DNA of 64,000 nt. Source: Micromonospora inyonensis. Its GTDB lineage: Bacteria > Actinomycetota > Actinomycetes > Mycobacteriales > Micromonosporaceae. The notes under the pieces are model-generated. The model was not told where the DNA came from, did not search any database, and saw only the letters and a program-made list of their open reading frames with translations. The stretch is from positions 682,001-746,000 of the forward strand of contig NZ_FMHU01000001.1 of NCBI RefSeq assembly GCF_900091415.1, given 5' to 3'. Both the position numbers and the translations under genes were made by a program. Below, in pieces: positions 25,919 to 34,572 of the stretch (the stretch's first letter is position 1; every line of letters starts with the position of its first letter).

Positions 25919-27291
25919 GGGCTGATGGCCCCCTTCTGTACGCGGTCGGCGGCCCGCTCGGCGGCGGCGAGCCGCTCGGCGGTCAGGTCGTAGCGGCGCA
26001 GCAGCAGCACGGCCGGGCCGACCAGCAGCGCCGGCAGCACGGTGAAGCCGAGCAGCACGCCGAGCCGGGCGCTGTCGGACTGGACGGCCGCCGAGCCGGT
26101 CGCCGAGGACACGTACCCGGAGAGCTGGAGCACCAGCCCGTAGATACCCGGACCGAGGGCCAGCCCGAAGGTCTCCCCCGCCGTCCAGAGCCCGGTGAAC
26201 ACGCCCGCCTGACGACGGCCGGTACGCGCGGTGTCGTACGCGATGCAGTCGGGGAGCATGGCCAGCGCGAAGACCTGCTGCCCGGCGTAGCCGCACCCGA
26301 TCACCGCGACCAGCGGGTAGACCACGGCCGGAGGCAGCACCGGCGCGGCGGCCAGCGCCGACGCGCCGGCCGCGAAGAGCACCGAGGCGGCGACCAGCGC
26401 GGCACGCTTGCCCACCCGTGCGCCGACCCGCGTCCACAGCGGCATGACCAGCAGGGCGGGGCCGACGAAGCAGGCGAAGAGCAGGGTCGGCCCGGTCTCC
26501 GGCGCGACGAGGATCTGGTCGGCGAAGTAGTTGACCCCGGCGAGGATGGTCGCCACCCCGGCGGACTGCACCACGAAGCAGATCAACAGCACCCGGAACG
26601 GACGGTTACGGCCGGCGACGGCGAGCTGCCCGCGCAGGGTCGGCTCGCTCTCGCCCACCTCGCCGGCCGGGGCGCCCCGGGTGCCGAGGAACGCGCCGAG
26701 CGCGCCCACCACGATCAGGACCGCGACGAACAGTCCCATCCAGCGGTGTCCGGGAACCCCGTCACCGCCGACGGAGACCACCAGCGGCGCGAGCGCCCCG
26801 GAGACCAGGATGGCCACCGCCAGGACGGCGATGCGCCAGCTCATCAGCCGGGTCCGCTCGGCGTAGTCGCCGGTCAGCTCGGCCGGCATCGCCACGTACG
26901 GCACCTGGAAGAACGCGAACGCGGTCGCGGTGGCCAGGAAGGCGACCGCGACGTACGCTGCGGCGGCCGGGCCGGTGCCGAAGGGGGCGGCGAAGATCGC
27001 GGCGAACAGCACGGCGAGGGCCATCCCGGCGAGGAGCAGGTACGGCCGCCGCGCACCCCAGCGGGAACGGGTCCGGTCGGAGATCCGCCCGGCGACCGGG
27101 TTGACCAGCACGTCCCACGCCTTGGGCAGGAGCACCAACAGGGCGGCCACGCCGGCCGCGACGCCCATCGTGTCGGTGAGGTACGGCAACAGCAGCAGCC
27201 CCGGCACCGTGCCGAAGGCCCCGGTCGCCAGGGACCCGAGGGCGTAGCCGAGGTGCACCCGACGGGGCAGCTCAGCCGACGGCGCGTCCAT
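25915..27291 (-). CDS. MFS/GPH-type sugar-cation symporter-like transporter
   Basis: 458 residues, 12 spans. The GPH-like signature is in loop 2-3 (DVLVNPVAGRISDRTRSRWG, RRPYLLLAGM), where the conserved Asp and the R-W-G-R-R-P-Y string are typical of MelB/GPH carriers. A second-half motif is PDCIAYDTARTGRRQAGVF. It is the first gene of a two-gene operon with the PLP enzyme. There is no evident ribosome binding site, and a TATCAT -10-like box stands eight bases before ATG, suggesting a leaderless mRNA. Confidence 0.86.
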   Translation of the reverse strand: MDAPSAELPRRVHLGYALGSLATGAFGTVPGLLLLPYLTDTMGVAAGVAALLVLLPKAWDVLVNPVAGRISDRTRSRWGARRPYLLLAGMALAVLFAAIFAAPFGTGPAAAAYVAVAFLATATAFAFFQVPYVAMPAELTGDYAERTRLMSWRIAVLAVAILVSGALAPLVVSVGGDGVPGHRWMGLFVAVLIVVGALGAFLGTRGAPAGEVGESEPTLRGQLAVAGRNRPFRVLLICFVVQSAGVATILAGVNYFADQILVAPETGPTLLFACFVGPALLVMPLWTRVGARVGKRAALVAASVLFAAGASALAAAPVLPPAVVYPLVAVIGCGYAGQQVFALAMLPDCIAYDTARTGRRQAGVFTGLWTAGETFGLALGPGIYGLVLQLSGYVSSATGSAAVQSDSARLGVLLGFTVLPALLVGPAVLLLRRYDLTAERLAAAERAADRVQKGAISP

Positions 27292-27298
27292 GGAGCCG

Positions 27299-27311
27299 AA
27301 TGATACTCATT
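27299..27311 (-). promoter_or_regulatory. Putative leaderless promoter with palindrome for the transporter operon
   Basis: AATGA-GTA-TCATT on the minus strand is a perfect 5-3-5 palindrome. It contains TATCAT, a -10-like hexamer (TANNNT), ending eight bases before the ATG at 27291. That spacing is typical of leaderless actinobacterial transcripts. A repressor binding the palindrome would cover the promoter. Confidence 0.45.
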
Positions 27312-27364
27312 TTGTGTCGCCCGTCATGCTCCTGGGCGCGCGCCGGGTGGTCGCGCCGGGTGGA

Positions 27365-27412
27365 TGCAGGGGTCCCCTGCTACCGCTTTTTGTCGAGCAG
27401 GGGGCCCCTGCA
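27365..27412. repeat. 48-bp palindromic repeat, copy 1
   Basis: TGCAGGGGTCCCCTGCT (27365-27381) pairs with AGCAGGGGGCCCCTGCA (27396-27412) at 16 of 17 positions; each arm is itself a near-palindrome. The loop contains ACCGCTTTTTGTCG. A second copy in opposite orientation is at 28944-28991. It lies in the gap upstream of the transporter and downstream of the alkyltransferase-like gene. Confidence 0.85.
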
Positions 27413-27433
27413 ACCACGCAAGCCGCAGAGCGC

Positions 27434-27742
27434 TCAATCCTCCGGCCGCCAGGCGGCGGTGGCGATGTCCACCCGGTCGCCGCGCAGCGGCGTGCCCTCG
27501 GCGCGCAGTCGGGCCCGGGCCTCCCGCTCGTGGCCGGGTGGGAGGCGACCCGCCGCGTTCACCACCCGGTGCCAGGGCACTCCGCCGCCGTGCCGGGCCA
27601 TGATCGATCCGACCAGCCGGGCCGAGGTACGACCGGAGCGCTCGGCCAGCGCGTCGGCGACCGCGCCGTACGACATCACCCGCCCCGGCGGGATCCGCTC
27701 GACCAGATCCAGCACCGCCTCGACGTACTCCTCGGGTGTCAT
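27434..27742 (-). CDS. Alkyltransferase-like protein (MGMT family without the acceptor Cys)
   Basis: 102 residues. It matches the C-terminal DNA-binding domain of O6-alkylguanine-DNA alkyltransferases: IPPGRVMSYGAVADALAER, the helix with RLVGSIMARHG, and GGVPWHRVVNAAGRLPPG. The acceptor motif PCHRV is here PWHRV, so Cys is replaced by Trp. Known: such ATL proteins cannot transfer alkyl groups but bind O6-alkylguanine and flag it for nucleotide excision repair. Divergent to proB, 61 bp apart. Confidence 0.88.
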   Translation of the reverse strand: MTPEEYVEAVLDLVERIPPGRVMSYGAVADALAERSGRTSARLVGSIMARHGGGVPWHRVVNAAGRLPPGHEREARARLRAEGTPLRGDRVDIATAAWRPED

Positions 27743-27803
27743 GGCCAGCCACGATATGGGAACGGCGGCGGGCGGAGCGGGACCGACCACGCAGAATGGG
27801 CGG

Positions 27804-28913
27804 GTGCGCGAAGCAGTCACCACAGCCCGACGCGTCGTCGTCAAGATCGGCTCCTCCTCGCTGACCACCACCGGCGGAGGGCTGGACGAGGCCCGCGTGA
27901 CGGCCCTGGTGGACGCCCTCGCCACGCGGGCCGGACAGGGACGAGAGGTGGTCCTGGTCTCCTCCGGCGCGATCGCCGCCGGACTGGCCCCGCTCGGCCT
28001 GCCCCGCCGCCCACGGGACCTGGCCACCCAGCAGGCGGCCGCGAGCGTCGGGCAGGGTCTGTTGATCGGCCGGTACGCGGCCAGCTTCGCCCGGCACGGG
28101 GTGACCGTCGGGCAGGTGCTGCTCACCGTCGACGACGTCACCCGCCGGGCGCACTACCGCAACGCGTACCGGACCCTGCGCAAGCTGCTCGACCTACGGG
28201 CGGTGCCGATCGTCAACGAGAACGACACGGTGGCCACCGAGGAGATCCGGTTCGGCGACAACGACCGGCTCGCCGCGCTGGTGGCCGCCCTGGTCCACGC
28301 CGACCTGCTGGTGCTCCTCTCCGACGTCGACGCGCTCTGGACCGGTGACCCACGCCGGCCGGAGTCGACCCGGATCACCGAGGTACGCGGCGAGGAGGAC
28401 CTCACCGGCGTGGAGATCGGCGGGGCGGGCCGGGCCGGGGTGGGCACCGGCGGCATGGTGACGAAGGTCGAGGCGGCCCGGATCGCCACCGGTTTCGGCA
28501 TACCGGTGGTACTCACCGCCGCGCCGCTGGCCGCCGCCGCGCTGGCCGGCGAGCCCGTGGGCACCTTCTTCCACCCGGTACGCCAGCGGCCCACCGCCCG
28601 CCTCTTCTGGCTGGCCCACGCCACCTCCCCCCGGGGCCGGCTGCACCTCGACCCCGGTGCGGTGCAGGCCGTGGTCGGTTGGCGCAAGTCCCTGCTCCCG
28701 GCGGGCATCACCGCCGTCGACGGCGCGTTCACCGCCGGCGACCCGGTGGACCTGGTCGACGCGCAGGGCGCGCCGGTCGCCCGAGGGCTGGTCAACTACG
28801 ACGCGGTGGAGCTGCCCGGACTGCTCGGGCGCTCCACCGGCGAACTCGCCGCGACACTCGGCCCGGCGTACGAACGTGAGGTGGTCCACCGCGACGACCT
28901 GGTGCTGCTTTGA
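27804..28913 (+). CDS. proB: Glutamate 5-kinase
   Basis: 369 residues from GTG 27804; the frame is open far upstream but homology begins at VREAVTTARRVVVKIGSSSL. The kinase domain (about 8-255) has VKIGSSSL, VSSGAIAAGL, VPIVNENDTVA and VLLSDVDALWT. A C-terminal PUA domain (about 275-369) includes GRLHLDPGAVQAV. It catalyses ATP-dependent phosphorylation of glutamate, the first step of proline synthesis, and is usually feedback-inhibited by proline. proA follows after 94 bp that include a palindromic repeat. Confidence 0.95.
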   Translation: MREAVTTARRVVVKIGSSSLTTTGGGLDEARVTALVDALATRAGQGREVVLVSSGAIAAGLAPLGLPRRPRDLATQQAAASVGQGLLIGRYAASFARHGVTVGQVLLTVDDVTRRAHYRNAYRTLRKLLDLRAVPIVNENDTVATEEIRFGDNDRLAALVAALVHADLLVLLSDVDALWTGDPRRPESTRITEVRGEEDLTGVEIGGAGRAGVGTGGMVTKVEAARIATGFGIPVVLTAAPLAAAALAGEPVGTFFHPVRQRPTARLFWLAHATSPRGRLHLDPGAVQAVVGWRKSLLPAGITAVDGAFTAGDPVDLVDAQGAPVARGLVNYDAVELPGLLGRSTGELAATLGPAYEREVVHRDDLVLL

Positions 28914-28943
28914 CGACGGACGGGTACGCCGGGGTGAGGTGGT

Positions 28944-28991
28944 TGCAGGGGTCCCCTGCTCCACAGAAAGCGGTAACAGGGGGCCCCTCCT
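28944..28991. repeat. 48-bp palindromic repeat, copy 2, between proB and proA
   Basis: The same element as at 27365-27412 in inverted orientation, with 41 of 48 positions matching by hand alignment. The left arm TGCAGGGGTCCCCTGCT (28944-28960) is complete, the loop contains AGAAAGCGGTAAC, and the right arm ACAGGGGGCCCCTCC is slightly decayed. It ends 16 bp before the proA start, so it could affect read-through or mRNA stability inside the operon. Confidence 0.85.
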
Positions 28992-29007
28992 ATCAGGAAG
29001 GTGAACG

Positions 29008-30252
29008 ATGAGCGTTACCGAGCAGGCCCGCCGGGCGCGGGAGGCGGCGGGTGCGTTGGCCGTGGCGACGCGTACCGCGAAGGACGCCGCCCTGCACGCG
29101 ATGGCCGACGCGCTGGTGGCGCGTACGCCGGAGATCCTGGCCGCGAACGCGGCGGACCTGGCGGCCGGACAGGACGCCGGCCTGAGCGCGGCCGTGCTGG
29201 ACCGGCTGGCGCTGGACGCGGGCCGGGTGGCCGCGATCGCCGACGCGCTGCGGCAGATGGCGGCGCTGCCCGACCCGGTCGGTGAGGTGGTGCGCGGCTC
29301 GACCCTGCCGAACGGACTGGAACTGCGGCAGATCCGGGTGCCGTTCGGGGTGGTCGGGATCATCTACGAGGCCCGCCCGAACGTGACCGTGGACGCCGCC
29401 GGGATCTGCCTGAAGTCCGGCAACGCCGCGCTGCTGCGCGGGTCGTCCTCGGCGGCGCACTCGAACGCGGCGCTGGTCGCGGTGCTGCGGGACGCGGTCG
29501 CCGCGGCCGGGCTGCCGGCCGACGCGGTGCAGTTGCTCGACGCCACCTCCCGCGACTCGGTGAAGGAACTGATGCGGGCGCGGGGCCTGGTGGACGTGCT
29601 GATCCCGCGCGGCGGGGCGTCGCTGATCCGGACGGTGGTCGAGGAGTCGACGGTGCCGGTGATCGAGACCGGGGTGGGCAACTGCCACGTGTACGTGGAT
29701 GCCGCCGCCGACCTGGCCAAGGCCGTCGCGATCACCGTGAACGCCAAGACCCAGCGCCTCTCCACCTGCAACACCGCCGAGTCGCTGCTGGTGCACGCCG
29801 ACGTCGCCGACGCCTTCCTGCCGCCGGTGCTGGCGGCGTTCGCCGAGGCCGGGGTGACCGTGCACGGTGACGCGCGGGTGGTGGCGTACTCGGAAGCCGT
29901 GGTGCCGGCCACCGACGAGGACTTCGGCACCGAGTACCTGTCGGCCGACATCTCGGCCGCCGTCGTCGACTCGCTGGACGCGGCGGTCGCGCACATCCGC
30001 CGGTACGGCAGCGGCCACACCGAGGCGATCGTCACCGACTCGCAGTCGGCGGCCCGGGAGTTCGTGGCCCGGGTCGACTCGGCGGCGGTGATGGTGAACG
30101 CGTCGACCCGGTTCACCGACGGGGGCGAGTTCGGCTTCGGCGCGGAGATCGGCATCTCCACGCAGAAGCTGCACGCGCGGGGACCGATGGGGCTGCCCGA
30201 GCTGACCAGCACCAAGTACGTCGTCACCGGCGACGGCCACCTGCGCGCCTGA
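29008..30252 (+). CDS. proA: Gamma-glutamyl phosphate reductase
   Basis: 414 residues, standard length. NADPH-binding and catalytic motifs: [51 protein letters not shown], and the catalytic cysteine in [15 protein letters not shown]. It converts glutamyl-5-phosphate to glutamate semialdehyde, the step after ProB. AGGAAGG precedes ATG 29008. Confidence 0.96.
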   Translation: MSVTEQARRAREAAGALAVATRTAKDAALHAMADALVARTPEILAANAADLAAGQDAGLSAAVLDRLALDAGRVAAIADALRQMAALPDPVGEVVRGSTLPNGLELRQIRVPFGVVGIIYEARPNVTVDAAGICLKSGNAALLRGSSSAAHSNAALVAVLRDAVAAAGLPADAVQLLDATSRDSVKELMRARGLVDVLIPRGGASLIRTVVEESTVPVIETGVGNCHVYVDAAADLAKAVAITVNAKTQRLSTCNTAESLLVHADVADAFLPPVLAAFAEAGVTVHGDARVVAYSEAVVPATDEDFGTEYLSADISAAVVDSLDAAVAHIRRYGSGHTEAIVTDSQSAAREFVARVDSAAVMVNASTRFTDGGEFGFGAEIGISTQKLHARGPMGLPELTSTKYVVTGDGHLRA

Positions 30253-30260
30253 CCGCGTAC

Positions 30261-30341
30261 CCGGTCGGGGCCGTCAGCGCGCCGGCCCCGACCGGATACA
30301 GCCGCCCCGACCGGATACAGCGGCCCCGACCGGGGCCGCTG
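30261..30341 (+). terminator. Double terminator after proA with 17-bp direct repeats
   Basis: CCGGTCGGGGCCG (30261-30273) pairs with CGGCCCCGACCGG (30283-30295). A second hairpin, CAGCGGCCCC-GACC-GGGGCCGCTG, occupies 30318-30341. The 17-mer CCCCGACCGGATACAGC occurs at 30286-30302 and again at 30305-30321. The rest of the gap to 30506 shows no gene. Confidence 0.75.
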
Positions 30342-30506
30342 GGCAGAACAGTGACGGACGATCACCTCACGGAGAGTGTCCGGGCAGTTGAAACGCCGAC
30401 ACGGCTTTCGGGTTCCCGACACCCATCCGACGCGCCGGGGGCCAACGGCGCGGTGGTGGCCCGCCGGCCCTGAGCCGGTCGGCTCCGAGGTGTGAGCAGG
30501 CCGGGC

Positions 30507-31328
30507 TCACCGGAAGGCGCGGATCACCGCGAGCGTGGTGTGCACGTCGAACTTCTGGCCGTCGTCGCTGTTCCAGCCGCCGTCGGTGCGTTGGGTGGCA
30601 GCGAGCCGGTGGCGGGCTGCCACCAGCGTCCACTCCGCGGCCGGCACGTCCACCCGGCGCAGGGTCGCCGCCAGCCAGGCCACGTCCGCCGGGGACAGGT
30701 CGCGCATCCGCTCGTCGAGCACCGCCCGGATCCGGGCCGCCTCGTCGTACGACTGCTGGAGGTGCAGTACGGCGGCGCTGAGCCAGCCCGCCGGCAGGTA
30801 CGACGGCCACGTGCCGTCGGGGGCGAGCCCGTCGGTCAGGGCGCGGGCGGCGGCGTGCACGACGCCGGCGTACGCCCCGCCGATCCGGTCGTCGAGCGGG
30901 CCGGCGGCCTGGGCGTCCAGACCGGCGACGCTGAGCCAGAAGGCGGCGCTGGCGGTGAGGTGGAACCGCGCTTCCGGATCCCCGGGACGGGCCCAGTCCG
31001 GTGCGGCGTCGGCCAGCACCGGGTTCTCCTCCCACCAGCCGTCGCGCTGCTGTCGGGCGGCGAGCCAGTCCAGCGCCTTGCGGGCGGCCGGGCGCCCGAG
31101 CGCACCGAGGTCGTCCAGCTCGCCGAGGCGGAAGCAGGTCGCGTCCACCGAGGCGACGCCGCCCGCCCACACCGCCGGCCAGCCGCCGTCGGGCACCTGG
31201 CCGGCCTCCGCCCAGTCCAGGGTCTCCGGCGCGGGGGGCGTCCGGGTGCACAGCCAGCTGAGCCGGGCACGCTCCACCGCGTCCCCGTGCGCCATAACGA
31301 AGCCGATGGCGGCGTCCAGATCGACCAC
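30507..31328 (-). CDS. Alpha-alpha toroid (prenyltransferase/squalene cyclase-like repeat) protein
   Basis: 273 residues built from repeated QW-like units: VPDGGWPAVW, QRDGWWEENPV, APDGTWPSYLPAGWLSAAVL and RTDGGWNSDDGQKFDVHTTL. These are the aromatic turn motifs of the barrel shared by terpene cyclases and protein prenyltransferases. The catalytic DxDD of class II cyclases is not seen and the protein is far too short for a full cyclase, so enzymatic activity is doubtful. It lies downstream of the moeZ terminator in the same orientation, with its own start at GTG/ATG 31328. Confidence 0.72.
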   Translation of the reverse strand: MVDLDAAIGFVMAHGDAVERARLSWLCTRTPPAPETLDWAEAGQVPDGGWPAVWAGGVASVDATCFRLGELDDLGALGRPAARKALDWLAARQQRDGWWEENPVLADAAPDWARPGDPEARFHLTASAAFWLSVAGLDAQAAGPLDDRIGGAYAGVVHAAARALTDGLAPDGTWPSYLPAGWLSAAVLHLQQSYDEAARIRAVLDERMRDLSPADVAWLAATLRRVDVPAAEWTLVAARHRLAATQRTDGGWNSDDGQKFDVHTTLAVIRAFR

Positions 31329-31422
31329 GACGACGACGTTACCGGCCCCGGCCGGGTTACACCTCGGTAGCTCGGCCGAGGAAACCCGGCTGACGGGGGT
31401 ACGCCGGCCGGGGCGGACATGT

Positions 31423-31458
31423 TAGAAGGGACCCCGCCACCGGGCGGGGTCCCTTCTA
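31423..31458 (-). terminator. Terminator downstream of moeZ
   Basis: TAGAAGGGACCCCGCC (31423-31438) pairs perfectly over 16 bp with GGCGGGGTCCCTTCTA (31443-31458) around ACCG, six bases past the moeZ stop codon. The core GGGACCCC recalls the palindromic repeats around proB. Confidence 0.9.
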
Positions 31459-31464
31459 GGCGAC

Positions 31465-32646
31465 TCAGTACGCGGGCAGCGAGGGATCGATCTGCCTGAT
31501 CCAGGAGAGCACGCCACCCTGGAGGTGCACCGCGTCGGTGAACCCGGCCGCCTTCAGCGCGGCGAGCGCCTCGGCGGAGCGGACGCCGGACTTGCAGTGC
31601 AGCACGATCTGCCGGTCCTGCGGGAACCTCGACAGCGCCTCGCCGGAGAGGATCTCGCCCTTGGGGACCAGGGTGGCCCCGGGAATGCGGACGATCTCGT
31701 ACTCGGCCGGCTCCCGCACGTCGACCAGGAAGACGTCCTTGCCGGCGTCCTGCCACTCCTTCAGCTCCACCGCGGTGATGGTCGCGTCGACAACCGCCTC
31801 CTGCGCCTCGACCGAGACCGCGCCGCAGAAGTCCTCGTAGTCCTCCAGCAGGTCGGTGACGGTCGGGTTCGCGCCGCAGAGGACGCAGTCCGGATCCTTC
31901 CGGACCTTGATCTTGCGGTAGCTCATCTCCAGGGCGTCGTAGACCATCAGCCGGCCGACCAGCGGCTCGCCGATGCCGGCGAGCAGCTTGATCGCCTCGT
32001 TGACCTGGATCGAGCCGATCGACGCGCAGAGCACGCCGAGCACGCCGCCTTCGGCGCAGGAGGGGACCATGCCGGGCGGCGGGGGCTCCGGGTAGAGGCA
32101 GCGGTAGCAGGGACCGTGCTCGGCCCAGAACACCGACGCCTGGCCGTCGAACCGGTAGATCGACCCCCAGACGTACGGCTTGCCGAGCAGCACCGCCGCG
32201 TCGTTGACCATGTAGCGGGTGGCGAAGTTGTCGGTGCCGTCGACGATCAGGTCGTACCGGGAGAAGATGTCCCGGACGTTCTCCCGGTCCAGCGCGGTGT
32301 TGTGGATCTCGACGGTGACCAGCGGGTTGATCTCACGGACAGTGGCCGCGGCGGACTCGGCCTTGGAGCGGCCGACGTCGGACTGGCCGTGGATGACCTG
32401 GCGCTGGAGGTTGGACTCGTCCACCGTGTCGAAGTCGATGATGCCGAGGGTCCCCACGCCGGCCGCGGCCAGGTACATCAGGGCGGGCGAGCCCAGGCCG
32501 CCCGCGCCCACACAGAGCACCCGGGCGTTCTTCAGCCGCTTCTGCCCCTCCACCCCGACATCCGGGATGATCAGGTGGCGCGAGTAGCGGCGGATCTCGT
32601 CAACGGTCAGCTCGGCGGCGGGCTCGACGAGCGGGGGCAACGACAC
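31465..32646 (-). CDS. moeZ: Adenylyltransferase/sulfurtransferase MoeZ (MoeB-rhodanese fusion)
   Basis: 393 residues from GTG 32646; the 50 upstream codons are not homologous. The E1-like ThiF domain (about 15-270) has CVGAGGLGSPALMYLAAAG, the adenylation Asp region DGTDNFATRY, and zinc pairs CYRC and CVLC. The rhodanese domain (about 285-393) has the active cysteine in HCKSGVRS (about residue 351). It adenylates and thiolates sulphur-carrier C-termini for molybdopterin, thiamine and thioamide or cysteine synthesis. It is the usual neighbour of DUF3152 genes in mycobacteria as well. Confidence 0.94.
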   Translation of the reverse strand: MSLPPLVEPAAELTVDEIRRYSRHLIIPDVGVEGQKRLKNARVLCVGAGGLGSPALMYLAAAGVGTLGIIDFDTVDESNLQRQVIHGQSDVGRSKAESAAATVREINPLVTVEIHNTALDRENVRDIFSRYDLIVDGTDNFATRYMVNDAAVLLGKPYVWGSIYRFDGQASVFWAEHGPCYRCLYPEPPPPGMVPSCAEGGVLGVLCASIGSIQVNEAIKLLAGIGEPLVGRLMVYDALEMSYRKIKVRKDPDCVLCGANPTVTDLLEDYEDFCGAVSVEAQEAVVDATITAVELKEWQDAGKDVFLVDVREPAEYEIVRIPGATLVPKGEILSGEALSRFPQDRQIVLHCKSGVRSAEALAALKAAGFTDAVHLQGGVLSWIRQIDPSLPAY

Positions 32647-32779
32647 GGTGGACTCCCCGGGATCGGCGGTGGTTGCCGCGCCATTGTTGCTCGCCGGACC
32701 GCCGGTCGGCCATGAGGAGCGACACGCGCCCGACATGCGGGAGCGGGAATATCCCGTCCCTGGGTCCGCCGGTCGCGGA

Positions 32780-33589
32780 TCAGGGGACGAGGTCACCGGC
32801 GTACCGGCGGCCGTCGAGGTACGGCCAGGCGTTGGCGACGCAGCCGGTCAGGCCGTAGGTCTGCTGCTGCATCACCGGGGCGGGTCGGCCGGGGCCGGGG
32901 CAGGCCTCGTGCAGCTCGCCGAACTCGTGCCCGACCTCGTGGTTGATCACGTACGCCCGGTAGACGGCCAGCGGTGCGGCGTAGTCGGGCACCGCGGTGA
33001 GCCACCGGTCCAGGTTGATGATCACCTTGCCGGGCAGCCGGCAGGAGGTGTAGCCGGCGGTGTGCAGGCCCCCCTCGGCGCACATCCGCTCCGACGTGAA
33101 GGAGGTGGCCAGGTAGACGGTGAAATCGGCGGCCTCCGCCCCGGCGACCCGCTGCACCCGCAGTTCACCGGAGGCGATCCAGCTTCGGGGATCGGACAGC
33201 GTCGCGTCGACGGCGGCGGCGAAGGCGGTCGGGTCCTGCCCGGTGCCGGCCTCCACGCCGACCCGGTAGCGGTGGAGCGGACCGCCCGTACCGGCCACCG
33301 GCGATCCGCCCGCGACCGCCACGAAGCGTCCGGATCCCCGCTCGACGGGCGCGTCCGAGCGCTGGCCGTCCGTCTCCGACGGCGGTTCGGGCACCGGCCC
33401 GTGCGCCCCCGTCCCCGGGCCGGAGTACGCCCCGGCACCGCCCGTCGGGGCCACCGTGCCGGGAACGGTCGGTGTGGCGGACCGGACCAGGACCAGCGTC
33501 GCCACCCCGGCCACCAGCAGGGCGGCCAGCGCCACGGGGCGGACCCGTCGGCGTGGACCGGGCCGGTCGGAAGCGGCAGAGGGTCGCAT
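32780..33589 (-). CDS. Secreted/anchored DUF3152 zincin-like protein (copy 1)
   Basis: 269 residues from ATG 33589. A basic start and one hydrophobic span (VALAALLVAGVATLVLV) make it a secreted or type II anchored protein. A Pro/Gly/Thr-rich spacer leads to the DUF3152 domain (about 100-269) with INLDRWL, the metalloprotease-like HEVGHEFGELHE (HExxHxxxxxH), and the conserved end CVANAWPYLDGRRYAG. Cysteines at CAEGG and SCRL may form a disulphide. Activity has not been shown for the family to my knowledge. It is the first of two tandem paralogues. Confidence 0.87.
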   Translation of the reverse strand: MRPSAASDRPGPRRRVRPVALAALLVAGVATLVLVRSATPTVPGTVAPTGGAGAYSGPGTGAHGPVPEPPSETDGQRSDAPVERGSGRFVAVAGGSPVAGTGGPLHRYRVGVEAGTGQDPTAFAAAVDATLSDPRSWIASGELRVQRVAGAEAADFTVYLATSFTSERMCAEGGLHTAGYTSCRLPGKVIINLDRWLTAVPDYAAPLAVYRAYVINHEVGHEFGELHEACPGPGRPAPVMQQQTYGLTGCVANAWPYLDGRRYAGDLVP

Positions 33590-33678
33590 ACCAGCAGCGT
33601 GCCCTGCCAACCGGGCAGAGTGCCCCGATTCCGCGAAAACCCCTCACAGGTGGGTCGCCGACGACCGGGTCCGCCGGG

Positions 33679-34554
33679 TCAGAGCCGGGGGCCCGCGTAG
33701 CGCCGGCCGTCGAGGTACGGCCACGGGTTCGCGACACACCCCTTCAGGAAGAGCGTCTGCTGCATCATCACCGGTGCCGGCCGCCCCGGCTTCGGGCAGC
33801 GCTCGTGCCGGTATCCCAGCTCGTGACCGACCTCGTGGTTCACCACGTACGCCCGGTAGGTCGTCAGCGGCACCCCGGCACCGACGAAGTGCGGCACCGA
33901 CGTCCGCCACCGGTCGAGGTTGATGATCACCTTTCCCGGTGCCCGGCAGGAGGTGTACGGCCGGCCACCGACCCGGATGTTCACCCCACCCGCCGCGCAC
34001 ATCGTGCCCGCCGTCCGGGGGGTCGCCAGGTAGACGGTGAAGTCGTGTGGCGCGTTCCCCGGCACCCGTTGCAGGCGGAGCCGCCCACTGCCGATCCAGC
34101 TGCCCGGAGCGGCGAGCACCTGTTCCACCTCGGTGCCGAACGTCCGGGCGTCCTCCCCGGAGCCCGCCTCCACCGCCACCCGGTAGCGACGCAGGGTGCC
34201 CGCGCGGCCCAGCAGCTCACCCGGGCGGTCGTCGTAGCCGAACGTGCCCCGCCCGGTCGACGGCACCGGGCCCGGCATCCGCAGCAGCGGCGGGGACGCG
34301 GTGACGGAGGAGAACGGAACCGGCGCGGCGAGCGGGGCGGCCGGAGCGGTGCCCGATCCGGCCGTGGCCGAGCCGGTCACGGCCGGCACGGAGCCGCCCG
34401 ATGTCGTGCCGGCCGGCTCCGTGCCGGCCGGCCGGGTGCCGGACCGGGCGGGCAGCACGGCCGTGACGACCGCGACCACGACCGCGGTCGCCGACGCGGC
34501 CAGGGCGTAGGCGTTCCACAGTGGACGTCGGGGGCGGGAGAACGGGGAGGACAT
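33679..34554 (-). CDS. Secreted/anchored DUF3152 zincin-like protein (copy 2)
   Basis: 291 residues. One span near the N-terminus (AYALAASATAVVVAVVTAVL), a long Gly/Ala/Thr/Pro linker, then the domain with RYRVAVEAGSGEDARTF, IINLDRWRTSVPHF, the site HEVGHELGYRHE, and CVANPWPYLDGRRYAG at the end. It shares most domain motifs with the neighbouring copy at 32780-33589 in the same orientation, so the pair arose by tandem duplication; the linkers have diverged fully. 18 bp separate it from the hydrolase upstream, so both may be on one transcript. Confidence 0.87.
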   Translation of the reverse strand: MSSPFSRPRRPLWNAYALAASATAVVVAVVTAVLPARSGTRPAGTEPAGTTSGGSVPAVTGSATAGSGTAPAAPLAAPVPFSSVTASPPLLRMPGPVPSTGRGTFGYDDRPGELLGRAGTLRRYRVAVEAGSGEDARTFGTEVEQVLAAPGSWIGSGRLRLQRVPGNAPHDFTVYLATPRTAGTMCAAGGVNIRVGGRPYTSCRAPGKVIINLDRWRTSVPHFVGAGVPLTTYRAYVVNHEVGHELGYRHERCPKPGRPAPVMMQQTLFLKGCVANPWPYLDGRRYAGPRL

Positions 34555-34572
34555 CCCGCTCAGCGTGCCACG

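Noticed and set aside
23714..25993. 759-codon plus-strand frame
   Set aside because: Antisense of nuoB and the PLP enzyme, both of which have intact active-site motifs.
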